A stretch of DNA of 64,000 bases from Cypionkella aquatica (GTDB lineage Bacteria; Pseudomonadota; Alphaproteobacteria; Rhodobacterales; Rhodobacteraceae). The position numbers and the translations under genes were made by a program. Below are positions 29,666 to 37,720 of the stretch, one piece after another. Position 1 is the stretch's first letter; every line of letters begins with the position of its first letter. Location: positions 310,001 through 374,000 of the forward strand of contig NZ_BSPP01000004.1 of NCBI RefSeq assembly GCF_030161095.1, read 5' to 3'. The notes under the pieces are model-generated. The model did not search any database, was not told where the DNA came from, and saw only the letters and a program-made list of their open reading frames with translations.

Positions 29666-30382
29666 TCAAGCCAGCTTTGGCCCACCAAGCGGCATGGCGG
29701 CGGAATGGTTTTCCTGCAGATAGGCCATGAAATTGGCGCTGAATTGCCGGGTATGCGCATGCGCCAAAGCATCGGCACGATCAATGTCGCGGGCATAGAT
29801 TGCCTCATACATCTGCGCATGTTCATCGGTGAGCAGGATGCCATCCTGACCACGCTCAAGATATTGAAAATGCAGGTGTAACATGCGACGGCCCTGATCC
29901 AGCAGGCGGGCATAAAAGCTGGTCAGATAGGGGTTCTTGCCTGCCTCGGCGATGGCCATGTGAAACAGTTTATTGGCCTCGGACATCGCCAGATGCCCGC
30001 CCGAGCGCACCGCCGTTTCAAATTGCTTTTGCCGCCGCGCGATGGCTTTCAGATCGGCCTCTGTCCGCAATTGCGCCGCCAACCGGGTGTTCATGCGCTG
30101 GGCGATGTCCAAAGCCTCGACGTATTTCGGAAAGCTGGTGACATCAATCGGGGCGACGATGGTAGAGCGGTTTGCAAGCGTCACCACCAGCCCCTCGCCC
30201 GCGAGCTTGATCAACGCCTCGCGCACGGGGGACCGCGACATCACAAAGCGCTCGGCCAGCGAGGTTTCATCCAGCAAGGCACCCGGCGCAAGGGTCAGCG
30301 CCAGAATCTCGTAGCGGATCGTGTCATAGGCAAATTTCGCGCCCGTGCCTTTGACACGCTTGTTCTCGGGGGCTTCATCCAT
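29666..30382 (-). CDS. GntR-family regulator with FCD domain
   Basis: 238 residues from the ATG at 30382 (MDEAPENKRVKGTGAKFAYDTIRYEI), with AAAGG upstream; a longer in-frame reading crosses the divergent promoter and is unlikely. Winged helix at ~15-85 (LAERFVMSRSPVREALIKLAGEGLV), then an all-helical FCD ligand domain with conserved histidines (NKLFHMAIAEAG, DEHAQMY, HAHTRQF). It is divergent from the hydroxyproline-type operon that starts at 30539, so it is probably that operon's regulator. The ligand is expected to be the substrate or an intermediate. Confidence 0.88.
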   Translation of the reverse strand: MDEAPENKRVKGTGAKFAYDTIRYEILALTLAPGALLDETSLAERFVMSRSPVREALIKLAGEGLVVTLANRSTIVAPIDVTSFPKYVEALDIAQRMNTRLAAQLRTEADLKAIARRQKQFETAVRSGGHLAMSEANKLFHMAIAEAGKNPYLTSFYARLLDQGRRMLHLHFQYLERGQDGILLTDEHAQMYEAIYARDIDRADALAHAHTRQFSANFMAYLQENHSAAMPLGGPKLA

Positions 30383-30431
30383 CGCGGGGCCTTTCTGCGG
30401 CTGATCCAGCGATAGCGGCTTGCGGGCTTTC

Positions 30432-30483
30432 TGTCGACACAGATTATTTTTGATTTGACGTGTCGGCACGGTGTCGTCATGAT
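30432..30483 (+). promoter_or_regulatory. Promoter with three TGTCGnCA boxes upstream of the DapA-like gene
   Basis: Boxes TGTCGACA (30432-30439), TGTCGGCA (30461-30468) and TGTCGTCA (30472-30479). A sigma-70-like promoter TTGACG (30455-30460), 17 bases, CATGAT (30478-30483) encloses the last two boxes. Bound FCD-GntR repressor would therefore block RNA polymerase. Inference from sequence only. Confidence 0.5.
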
Positions 30484-30538
30484 TTGAACCAATGCGGCCC
30501 GCCGTTCTGGCGACGAATCGCGGTGAAGGGATACTCCG

Positions 30539-31423
30539 ATGCTGAAACTGACTGGCGTTCTGCCTGCTTTGGTCACGCCGTTTGATGCGGCTGGCAAAAT
30601 CGACTTTGTGGCGTTGGAGACGCATCTGACCAACCTGCGCGCGGCGGGGGTCAGCGGCTGGGTGCCGGGGGGATCGTCTGGCGAATACAACCTGATGTCG
30701 GATGCCGAGCGGGATGAGGTGCTGGCCTTTGTCAAAGATTTCGCACTGCCGACAGAGACCCTGATCGCGGGCACCAATGCGCCGCACACGGCGGGGGTGA
30801 TCGCCAATTGCGCGCGCGCCAAGGCGATGGGCTATGACACGGTGCTGCTTGCCACGCCGTTCTATACCAAACCAACGCAGGCTGAATTGATCAAGCATTT
30901 CAACGCGGTGCTGGATGCTGTCGATGTGAATATCGTGCTATACTCTTACCCCGACAAAGATGGGGTGGAGTTGGGGTGGGAGGTTCTGGATGCCCTGGCC
31001 GATCATCCGCGTGTGATCGGGATCAAGGAAAGCTCTGGCTCTTTGCAGCGCGCGATTGGCATCGCGACGCGCTATCCGGGGCGGATTCAGCTGGTGTCAG
31101 GCTCGGATGATATTGCGCTGGATTTCATGTTCTGGGGCGCGGAGTCGTGGATCTGCGGGCCTGCGAATTGCATGGCAAAAGCGGTTTGCGATCTGGATCG
31201 CAGCTTCCGTTCGGGCGATCTGGCGAAAGCCAAGGCGCAGATGGCGACGCTTTACACCGCGATGAACATTCTGGAATCGGGCAAGTTCGTGCAAAAGCTG
31301 AAATATGGCTGCGAATTGCAGGGCACGCCTGTCGGCGAATGTCGGATGCCTTTGGGGCCGCTGACGCCCACTGAGAAGGCGGAGTTTGCGGCGGCGATGC
31401 AGCCGATTCTGAACTGGCAGTAA
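30539..31423 (+). CDS. DapA-family lyase/deaminase (pyrroline-4-hydroxy-2-carboxylate deaminase-like)
   Basis: 294 residues, DHDPS/NAL aldolase family. The Schiff-base lysine is in VIGIKESSG (~residue 162) and the catalytic tyrosine in IVLYSYPDKDG (~residue 136); GGSSGEYNLMSDAERDEVL is the N-terminal family block. In hydroxyproline clusters a DapA-like enzyme deaminates pyrroline-4-hydroxy-2-carboxylate to alpha-ketoglutarate semialdehyde; that role is inferred from the neighbouring racemase-family and DadA-like genes. First gene of a six-gene rightward operon, with 3 bases before the next start. Confidence 0.85.
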   Translation: MLKLTGVLPALVTPFDAAGKIDFVALETHLTNLRAAGVSGWVPGGSSGEYNLMSDAERDEVLAFVKDFALPTETLIAGTNAPHTAGVIANCARAKAMGYDTVLLATPFYTKPTQAELIKHFNAVLDAVDVNIVLYSYPDKDGVELGWEVLDALADHPRVIGIKESSGSLQRAIGIATRYPGRIQLVSGSDDIALDFMFWGAESWICGPANCMAKAVCDLDRSFRSGDLAKAKAQMATLYTAMNILESGKFVQKLKYGCELQGTPVGECRMPLGPLTPTEKAEFAAAMQPILNWQ

Positions 31424-31426
31424 GCC

Positions 31427-32659
31427 ATGACCACGGTTGTCGTCGGCGCAGGCATCATTGGCACCGCGATTGCGCATGATCTGCAAAAGCGCGGACGGCA
31501 GGTGGTGCTGGTGGACCGCGATGCGCCGGGGAAGGGCGCGTCTTATGGCAATATGGCGTCGATTGCGGTGACGGAATTCATGCCCGCCTCGCGCCCGTCG
31601 ATCTGGCGGCAGATACCGGGATGGATGCTGGACCCGGAAGGGCCGGTGCGGGTGCGACCGGGATATATGCCAAAGCTGGTGCCGTGGTTCTTGCGGTTTA
31701 TCGCGGCGTCACGGCCCAGCAAGCTGCGCGCGCTGGAGGCGCAGGGGGCGGCTTTGTGCCAGCTGGCCCTGGGCGATACCATGGCCTTGCTGCAAGAGAC
31801 CGGGTTGCAGGATCAGATCAGCGCGCAGGGCTGTTTGTCACTTTACAGTGACGCCGCCGAGTTCCGCGCTGACCGTGAACATATTGAAATACTTGAGCGT
31901 TTCGGCTTTGCGCATGAGGTTTTGGACGGGGCTGCGGCGCGGGCGTTAGAGCCTGCGCTTTCGGACAAGATCGGCATGGCGGTGCGGTTTCCTGACAACC
32001 GTTCGCTGAAAGACCCCTTCAAGCTGGTGCTGGCTTTGGCCGAAAAGCTTACCGCTTTGGGCGGGCAGATCGTGCGGGGCGATGTGGTGGGCTTTGGCCG
32101 CAGTGACCGCATCACCGGTGTGACGCTGGCCGATGGTCGCAGGCTGGCGGCGGATGAGGTGGTGATCTGCGCGGGCGCGTTCTCGGCCAAGCTGTGCAAG
32201 CTGCTGGGCGAGCCTATCCCGCTGGAAACCGAGCGCGGCTATCACACGCAGATCATGGCCCCCGGTATCTCGCTGCAACATTCGATCATCTGGCCCGCGC
32301 GGGCGTTCATGGTGACGCCGACGGCGGGCGGGATTCGGGTGGGCGGCACGGTTGAGATGGCGGGGCTGGACGCAGCCCCCGATTACCGCCGCGCCAAGGT
32401 GACGGTGAAGCGCGCGCAAACCGCGCTGCCGGGGTTGCGCTGCGCACAGGCCAGCGAATGGATGGGCCACCGCCCTGCCCTGCCCGATACGGTGCCGATC
32501 CTGTCAGCCTCGGCCAAGACCAAGGGCGTGTTTTACGCTGTGGGCCACGGCCATCTGGGGCTGACCTATGCTGCGACCACGGCGCGGCTGATCGGCGATC
32601 TGATCACCGGGGCCCCGGCCTCGATTGATCTGCACCCCTACCGCGTCAACCGTTTTTAG
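31427..32659 (+). CDS. FAD-dependent D-amino-acid dehydrogenase (DadA-like; putative cis-4-hydroxy-D-proline oxidase)
   Basis: 410 residues. N-terminal Rossmann motif VVVGAGIIGTAIAHDLQKRG with acidic VDRD; the DAO fold continues to a C-terminal FYAVGHGHLGLTYAATTARLIGDLI block typical of DadA proteins. Next to a proline-racemase-family enzyme and a DapA-like deaminase, the likely role is oxidation of a D-hydroxyproline to the corresponding pyrroline-2-carboxylate. Substrate inferred from context. It starts 3 bases after the DapA-like stop. Confidence 0.87.
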   Translation: MTTVVVGAGIIGTAIAHDLQKRGRQVVLVDRDAPGKGASYGNMASIAVTEFMPASRPSIWRQIPGWMLDPEGPVRVRPGYMPKLVPWFLRFIAASRPSKLRALEAQGAALCQLALGDTMALLQETGLQDQISAQGCLSLYSDAAEFRADREHIEILERFGFAHEVLDGAAARALEPALSDKIGMAVRFPDNRSLKDPFKLVLALAEKLTALGGQIVRGDVVGFGRSDRITGVTLADGRRLAADEVVICAGAFSAKLCKLLGEPIPLETERGYHTQIMAPGISLQHSIIWPARAFMVTPTAGGIRVGGTVEMAGLDAAPDYRRAKVTVKRAQTALPGLRCAQASEWMGHRPALPDTVPILSASAKTKGVFYAVGHGHLGLTYAATTARLIGDLITGAPASIDLHPYRVNRF

Positions 32660-32671
32660 GAAGGTTCAGCG

Positions 32672-33700
32672 ATGTTCGACAAGGCGTTAGATCTGCTGCT
32701 GGTGCATTGCCAAGGTGAGATCGGCAAGCTGATCATCGGCGGCGCACCCGATATTCCGGGCGCGACGATGTTGGATAAGATGAACTATATCAACACGGTC
32801 GATGACAGCCTGCGCCGCTTTGTGACGTTCGAGCCGCGCGCGCATGTGGCGATGTCGGTCAATCTTTTGCTGGACTCGACCCGCCCCGATGCGGATGCAG
32901 GGTTCATCGTGTTGCAACCGGATCGCGCGCATCCGATGTCTGGCAGCAACTGCATCTGCGTGGTGACGGCCTTGCTGGAAACCGGGCGGGTGGCCATGGT
33001 GGAACCTGAAACAGTGGTGCGGCTGGATACTGCTGCGGGGCTGATCGTGGCACGGGCGCAGTGCAAAGATGGCCGCTGTCTGTCGGTCAGTCTGGATAAT
33101 GTTCCGGCGTTTGTTCTGGCCTTGGATGCAGCGGTGCAGACGCAGGATTTTGGCACGATCCGCGCCGATATTGCCTTTGGCGGGGTGTTTTACGCTTTGG
33201 TTGATGTCGATCAGGTCGGATTGACGATCGAGCCCGCCAATGCCCGCGCCTTGGCAGAGGCGGGCATTGCGATCAAAGCCGATCTGAAGGGTCAGGTCGC
33301 GGTGAACCATCCCGAAATTCCGGGGCTGGATGAGGTCGCCTATGTGATGTTTCGCGCGCAGGAGGCCGATGGCAGCATCCGCACCTGCACGACGCTAAAG
33401 CCGGGGCGGGTTGACCGCTCGCCCTGCGGCACCGGGTCTTCGGCCAATCTGGCGGCGATGTATGCGCGGGGGCAGGTGGCAGTGGGGGATCGTCGCGTGT
33501 CACGCTCGATCATTGGCGGGACATTCACGGCGGAAGCGATTGGTGGGGCAGTGGTGGGCAATCTGCCCGCTGTGTTGCCACGCATCACCGGGCAGGCGTG
33601 GATCTACGGGCGGGAACAGCTGCGCATCAGCCCGGATGATCCGTTTGCGAGTGGGTTTGCGCTGTCGGATACTTGGGGTCCGCAGGTGGACGCGCTATGA
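32672..33700 (+). CDS. Proline racemase superfamily protein with Ser/Cys pair (hydroxyproline epimerase or dehydratase)
   Basis: 342 residues, typical for the family. At the first catalytic position the usual MCGH cysteine is replaced by serine, S90 in HPMSGSNCI; the second cysteine is intact, C252 in DRSPCGTGSSA. Cys/Cys members are proline racemases or 4-hydroxyproline 2-epimerases, Cys/Thr members are trans-3-hydroxyproline dehydratases, and Ser/Cys is a separate minority group. Context (D-amino-acid oxidase and DapA-like deaminase) favours hydroxyproline epimerisation; the reductase at 35234 leaves 3-hydroxyproline dehydration open. The stop overlaps the next start (ATGA). Confidence 0.88.
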   Translation: MFDKALDLLLVHCQGEIGKLIIGGAPDIPGATMLDKMNYINTVDDSLRRFVTFEPRAHVAMSVNLLLDSTRPDADAGFIVLQPDRAHPMSGSNCICVVTALLETGRVAMVEPETVVRLDTAAGLIVARAQCKDGRCLSVSLDNVPAFVLALDAAVQTQDFGTIRADIAFGGVFYALVDVDQVGLTIEPANARALAEAGIAIKADLKGQVAVNHPEIPGLDEVAYVMFRAQEADGSIRTCTTLKPGRVDRSPCGTGSSANLAAMYARGQVAVGDRRVSRSIIGGTFTAEAIGGAVVGNLPAVLPRITGQAWIYGREQLRISPDDPFASGFALSDTWGPQVDAL

Positions 33701-34449
33701 CATTGCAGGGTCGGTCGGTTTTGGTGACGGGGGCGACCGGGGCGATTGGGCAGGCGATTTGCCGCGCTTTGACCGCCGAGGGCGCGCAGGTGGTGATCCA
33801 TTACAGCCGCAATCAGGCAGCGGCAGAGGCTTTGCTGGCCGAGATTGGTGGGGCGGGGTGGTGCGTTGGCGCTGATCTGGCCGTGCCAGACGGGGCTGCT
33901 GCGCTGTGGGATCGCGCCGAGGCAATCGCAGGGCAGTTGCATGGTTTGGTGAACAATGCAGGCATAAGGTCCGAGGTGGCGGTGGATGCGCCGTTGGATC
34001 AGTGGCAGTCGGTGTGGGCGCGGGAATTTCAGGTGAACTTTCTTGCGGCCGTTGATTTGACTCGGGCGGCGATCCTGCATTTTCGCGGGCGGGGCGGCGG
34101 GCGGATTGTGAATATGGCCAGCCGGGCGGGGCAGCGCGGCTATGCGTCCAATGCGATGGCTTATGGCGCGAGCAAGGCGGCGCTGATCAACCTGACGAAA
34201 TCGGTGGCGCAAAGCCATGGCGCGGAAGGCATCACGGCGGTGGCGATTGCGCCGGGCTGGGTGCGCACCGAGATGGCCGAGGCATTTATCGCCCAGCATG
34301 GGGAGGCTGCGGCATTGAGCGGCATCCCGATTGGCGCGATGGCAGAGGCGGCGGAGATTGGCGAGCTGGTGGCCTTTGCGCTGCGGCCCTCGCAGGTGTC
34401 GTTGAACGGGGCGGTGTTGGATGTGAACGGCGGCAGCTATCTGCGCTGA
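33697..34449 (+). CDS. SDR-family oxidoreductase in the hydroxyproline-type operon
   Basis: 250 residues from the ATG at 33697, which overlaps the stop of the racemase-family gene. Cofactor motif TGATGAIG, structural NNAG (VNNAGIRSEVAVD), active-site serine in NMASRAG, Y-x-x-x-K in YGASKAA, and C-terminal NGAVLDVNGGSYLR. The residue set HYSRN after beta-strand 2 favours NADP. Standard hydroxyproline pathways have no SDR step, so it may act on an unusual side-chain stereoisomer. Substrate unknown. Confidence 0.87.
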   Translation: MTLQGRSVLVTGATGAIGQAICRALTAEGAQVVIHYSRNQAAAEALLAEIGGAGWCVGADLAVPDGAAALWDRAEAIAGQLHGLVNNAGIRSEVAVDAPLDQWQSVWAREFQVNFLAAVDLTRAAILHFRGRGGGRIVNMASRAGQRGYASNAMAYGASKAALINLTKSVAQSHGAEGITAVAIAPGWVRTEMAEAFIAQHGEAAALSGIPIGAMAEAAEIGELVAFALRPSQVSLNGAVLDVNGGSYLR

Positions 34450-34471
34450 TTTGGTGATTATGGGGGACGGG

Positions 34472-35224
34472 ATGCGGTTTGACGGCAAAGTGGTGGTGGT
34501 GACGGGGGCAGCTGGCGGCATCGGTGGTGCGATTTGTCAGCGGTTTGCGTCTGAAGGCGCGCGCGTGGTGGTGACGGATGTGAACGCCGAGGGGGCCGAG
34601 GCAACGGCGGCAGCGATCCGGGATGCGGGCGGTGTCGCGCGCGCCTTTGCCGCCGATATTGGCGCGGCTGCGGGCTGTCGCGCGGTGATTGCCGATGTGA
34701 TGGCTGCGGAAGGCCGCATTGATGTGTTGTGCAACAATGCAGGCGTCAATCGGCGCGGCAACCTGTTGGCTTTGACTCCGGATGATTGGGATTTATCCTT
34801 TGCCATCAACATCGACGCGATGTTCCATCTGTGCCAAGCGGCCTTGCCGCATATGATCGCAGCAGGGGGTGGGGCGATTGTGAACACCGCGTCGCAATGG
34901 GGGCTGCACCCTGCGCCGAACCATATTGCCTACAACGTCACCAAGGCGGCGGTGGCGAGTTTCACTCAGAACCTTGCCCGCGATTATGCGGCGCAGAAGG
35001 TGCGGGTGAACGCTGTTTGCCCCGGCGAGATCCATACCCCGATGCTGGAGGCTGGGGTGAAACGGTCGGGGCGCACCATTGCTGATCTGGACAAGATGGT
35101 GCCTTATGGGCGGATTGGCAGGCCGGATGAAGTCGCGGCTTTGGTGGCGTTTTTAGCCTCGGATGAGGCGGCGTTCATGTGCGGGTCTTTGGTGGAAATC
35201 ACCGGGGCGCAGGCGGTTTATTAA
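34472..35224 (+). CDS. Second SDR-family oxidoreductase in the same operon
   Basis: 250 residues from the ATG at 34472, chosen because GGGGGA lies just before it; starts at 34451 or 34460 are possible but would bury that site. Motifs: TGAAGGIGGAI, acidic TDVNAEG (suggesting NAD), NNAGVNRRG, NTASQWG, Y-x-x-x-K in YNVTKAA, and the GSLVEITGAQAVY end. It lies 22 bases after the first SDR; paired SDRs often oxidise and re-reduce one carbon to invert its configuration. Substrate unknown. Confidence 0.87.
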   Translation: MRFDGKVVVVTGAAGGIGGAICQRFASEGARVVVTDVNAEGAEATAAAIRDAGGVARAFAADIGAAAGCRAVIADVMAAEGRIDVLCNNAGVNRRGNLLALTPDDWDLSFAINIDAMFHLCQAALPHMIAAGGGAIVNTASQWGLHPAPNHIAYNVTKAAVASFTQNLARDYAAQKVRVNAVCPGEIHTPMLEAGVKRSGRTIADLDKMVPYGRIGRPDEVAALVAFLASDEAAFMCGSLVEITGAQAVY

Positions 35225-35233
35225 GGGGATAAC

Positions 35234-35992
35234 ATGCGGCTGGGATTTATCGGCACGGGCACGATCACGGCGCATATGGTGCGCGGGCTGAAGGCTTCGG
35301 GGCTGGCGGATTGGCCGATTGTGCTGTCACCGCGGGGGGCTGAGGTGGCTGCGGCATTGGCGGAATTGCCGGGGGTGCGCGTGGCTGCCAGCAATCAGGC
35401 GGTGGTTGAGGCTTGTGATCTGCTGGTGCTGGCGGTGCGGCCTCAGATCGCCGAGGCGGTGATCAAGCCGCTGAAACTAGCCGCTGATCTGCCGGTGCTT
35501 AGTCTGGTTGCAGGGCTGCACAGCGCGACGATTGGCGACTGGCTGGGCCCGCGCCAGATCGCCCGCGCCATCCCGCTGCCGTTTGTCGAGACGCATCAGG
35601 GGGTGACACCCGTGTTCCCGCCCGCCCCCGCTGCCATGCAGATTTTCGCGGCTTTGGGCACGGCTTTGCCGGTGGACGATCTGGCCGCCTATGACGCCTA
35701 TGCGGCGGGCAGCGCGCTGATGGGCAGCTATTTCGGCCTTCTGGAAACCGCCAGCGCCTGGATGCAGGCGCAGGGACTGCCCGAAACCGATGCCAGTGCC
35801 TATCTGCGCGGGTTGTTCGGCAGTTTGGGCGATGTTTTGCGCGGCAGTTCGGCGGGATTTGAGACTTTGCGCGAAGATCACTCCACCAAAGGGGGCTTGA
35901 ATGAGATGATCTTTCACCGCTTCGTACAAGGCGGTGGTGGTGAGGCGATGCAGGCCGCTTTGACCGCCGCCTTTAAGCGGGTGCAGGGCTAG
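35234..35992 (+). CDS. Pyrroline-5-carboxylate-reductase-like NAD(P)-binding protein
   Basis: 252 residues, ProC/F420-type oxidoreductase family. The Rossmann start is RLGFIGTGTITAHMVRGLKASG, followed by LVLAVRPQ and a helical C-terminal dimerisation domain ending in LREDHSTKGGLNEMIFHRF, a conserved substrate-binding segment of P5C reductases. AAGGGG precedes the ATG. As last gene of the operon it might reduce a pyrroline carboxylate arising from hydroxyproline. It differs from housekeeping ProC in the IGTGTI loop. Not assigned as proC. Confidence 0.8.
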   Translation: MRLGFIGTGTITAHMVRGLKASGLADWPIVLSPRGAEVAAALAELPGVRVAASNQAVVEACDLLVLAVRPQIAEAVIKPLKLAADLPVLSLVAGLHSATIGDWLGPRQIARAIPLPFVETHQGVTPVFPPAPAAMQIFAALGTALPVDDLAAYDAYAAGSALMGSYFGLLETASAWMQAQGLPETDASAYLRGLFGSLGDVLRGSSAGFETLREDHSTKGGLNEMIFHRFVQGGGGEAMQAALTAAFKRVQG

Positions 35993-36021
35993 AGCCCAGA
36001 ACCTTGCATTGAACGGGAATA

Positions 36022-36046
36022 GCAAACTCTTCGGTGGAGAGTTTGC
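36022..36046. terminator. Hairpin 1 of 3 between convergent operons
   Basis: A 9-base-pair perfect stem GCAAACTCT (36022-36030) / AGAGTTTGC (36038-36046) with loop TCGGTGG, 30 bases after the rightward operon's last stop. No T run follows, so intrinsic termination is uncertain. Confidence 0.45.
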
Positions 36047-36097
36047 CCCGGTCACATGGGAACGGTTGGGTGGACCGCTGCAAGCACCAATGTCAGA

Positions 36098-36157
36098 GGG
36101 CAGCGCCCGACCCGGTAGCCGAGAAGCCCCTGCCCGGGGGCGGGTCGGGCGCTGCCC
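36098..36157. repeat. Hairpin 2 of 3: 17-base-pair perfect inverted repeat
   Basis: GGGCAGCGCCCGACCCG (36098-36114) pairs fully with 36141-36157 across a 26-base loop that itself holds the small palindrome CCCCTGCCCGGGG. This is far longer than a normal terminator stem and resembles a repetitive extragenic palindrome. Confidence 0.6.
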
Positions 36158-36196
36158 GGCGGCTTTTGGCCTCCGGGGTTGGGCGGAGGTGTTGCG

Positions 36197-36225
36197 CAGT
36201 GACATGTGCAAAGTACATGTCACTG
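36197..36225. terminator. Hairpin 3 of 3, 11-base-pair stem
   Basis: CAGTGACATGT (36197-36207) / ACATGTCACTG (36215-36225) with a 7-base loop, overlapping a second palindrome CACTGATCAGTG (36221-36232). It ends 11 bases after the leftward SDR stop and probably marks the 3' end of that operon. Confidence 0.5.
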
Positions 36226-36235
36226 ATCAGTGGCC

Positions 36236-36985
36236 TCAGGCGTAGATATAGCCGCCTGAGACGATGATGTTTTCGCCGGTCATATACGTGTTGCGCGGAC
36301 CACCTGCCATCAGCACCCATTCGGCCATCTCACGCGGTTCGCCGCCACGTCCCAACGGGCTGGCTTTGGCGAGTTCGCCCAGAAACCCCGACTCGCGGGC
36401 CTTTTCGGTGGCCATGCCCGCGGGCGCGACCGAATTGACGAGGATGCCATCACCGGCGACCTCTTGCGCCATGCTTTTGGTCAGGGACACCACCGCCGCC
36501 TTGGTCGCAGCGTAATGGGCGTTTTGCGGATGGGCCTTGAACGCATCAACCGAGGTGATGTTGACGATGCGGCCCCGCACCTGACCCAAGGCGGTCTGGC
36601 CCTGCATCTGGCGCACGGCGGCGACCATCATATGATAGGTGCCCTTGATGTTGATGGCGTTCGAGGCATCCCAATCGGCATCGGTGATCTCTAGCATCGG
36701 TTTGCGCGGATAGATCGCTGCCGAGTTGATCAAGGTATCGATCCGACCCAAGGCAGCTGCGACCTGTGCAAAGGCGGCGTGGGCGGCATCGGCCGTGCGG
36801 ATGTCGCAGGCGGCAAAGGCATGGGGCAGACCAGCGGCACGGGCGGGTTCCAAGGCGGCCTCGGCAGCGGCCGCGTTCAGGTCGATGATGCCTAGCGCCG
36901 ATGCGCCTTCGGCCACGGCCATCTCTGCCAGCAAAGCGCCGAGACCCGCGCCGCCGCCGATGATCACTACGGATAAGCCCTTCAT
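36236..36985 (-). CDS. SDR-family oxidoreductase, last gene of the ThDP/Hyu operon
   Basis: 249 residues from the ATG at 36985 ([21 protein letters not shown]); the GAGG of the preceding gene's last codons serves as ribosome site. Longer in-frame readings run through the preceding gene. Motifs: GGGAGLG, acidic IIDLN (NAD-type), [10 protein letters not shown], serine in NITSVDA, Y-x-x-x-K in YAATKAA, and [11 protein letters not shown] at the end. One base separates it from the previous stop. Substrate unknown. Confidence 0.87.
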   Translation of the reverse strand: MKGLSVVIIGGGAGLGALLAEMAVAEGASALGIIDLNAAAAEAALEPARAAGLPHAFAACDIRTADAAHAAFAQVAAALGRIDTLINSAAIYPRKPMLEITDADWDASNAINIKGTYHMMVAAVRQMQGQTALGQVRGRIVNITSVDAFKAHPQNAHYAATKAAVVSLTKSMAQEVAGDGILVNSVAPAGMATEKARESGFLGELAKASPLGRGGEPREMAEWVLMAGGPRNTYMTGENIIVSGGYIYA

Positions 36986-36986
36986 T

Positions 36987-37706
36987 TCAAGCCTCTTTCT
37001 TAACGGAGCCAGTGGCGACCCCCTGATGTGTTGGAAGAATATCAAACCGCGCCACATCAACCGATTGCGGCAGCGCCAGCACCGCAAGCAGCATGGCGGC
37101 CACGTCAGCGGGCTGCACCGCGGCATTGCCCGCATACATCGCGGCGCGGGCTTCGGCGGGCAGCAGGGCGTTGTAAAGCCCGGTTTCCACCCGGCCCGCG
37201 ACAATCTCGGTCACGCGGACGCCATGCGGTGCGAGGTCCAGCCGCAGCGCTTGGGCAAAGCCGCCGATCGCCGCTTTGGTGGCAGAATAGACCGCCAGAT
37301 TGGCAAAGGGAGCATGGCCCGCCGTCGATCCGGTGAAGAAGATATGGCCATGGCCGCGCGCGCGCATACCGGGGGCAAGCGCGTGGGTCAGCGCCAGCAC
37401 GCTGCGCAGATTGACGGTGATGGCGTGGTCGATATCGGCGAAATCGGCATCGCAAAAGTTGCCCAGCGGCGGCATCACCCCTGCGTTGTTCACCAGAATA
37501 TCGGGCGCAAGGCCGTCCAAAGCCGCATCCAATCCCGCCACATCGGCCAGATCAACCAAGCGCGCCTGCATGCCCAGCGCCTGCAATTCGGCCAAAGCCT
37601 GCGGATTGCGGCCCAGCACCACGACCTGATGCCCGGCATTGTGCAACGCCTGCGCCACACCGCGCCCAATACCGCTGGTCGCCCCTGTCACCACTGCCTG
37701 CGCCAT
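36987..37706 (-). CDS. SDR-family oxidoreductase (YdfG-like) in the ThDP/Hyu operon
   Basis: 239 residues from the ATG at 37706 ([21 protein letters not shown]), preceded by AGGGG. Motifs: [18 protein letters not shown], serine in FTGSTAG, Y-x-x-x-K in YSATKAA and the [11 protein letters not shown] segment of YdfG-like serine/3-hydroxy-acid dehydrogenases. LGRN after strand 2 favours NADP. It follows the LysR gene by 14 bases. Confidence 0.86.
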   Translation of the reverse strand: MAQAVVTGATSGIGRGVAQALHNAGHQVVVLGRNPQALAELQALGMQARLVDLADVAGLDAALDGLAPDILVNNAGVMPPLGNFCDADFADIDHAITVNLRSVLALTHALAPGMRARGHGHIFFTGSTAGHAPFANLAVYSATKAAIGGFAQALRLDLAPHGVRVTEIVAGRVETGLYNALLPAEARAAMYAGNAAVQPADVAAMLLAVLALPQSVDVARFDILPTHQGVATGSVKKEA

Positions 37707-37720
37707 GCCATTCCCCTGAT

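Noticed and set aside
35234-35992. Housekeeping proC
   Set aside because: It is operon-bound to hydroxyproline-type genes and has a divergent glycine loop; a biosynthetic role is less likely than a pathway-specific one.
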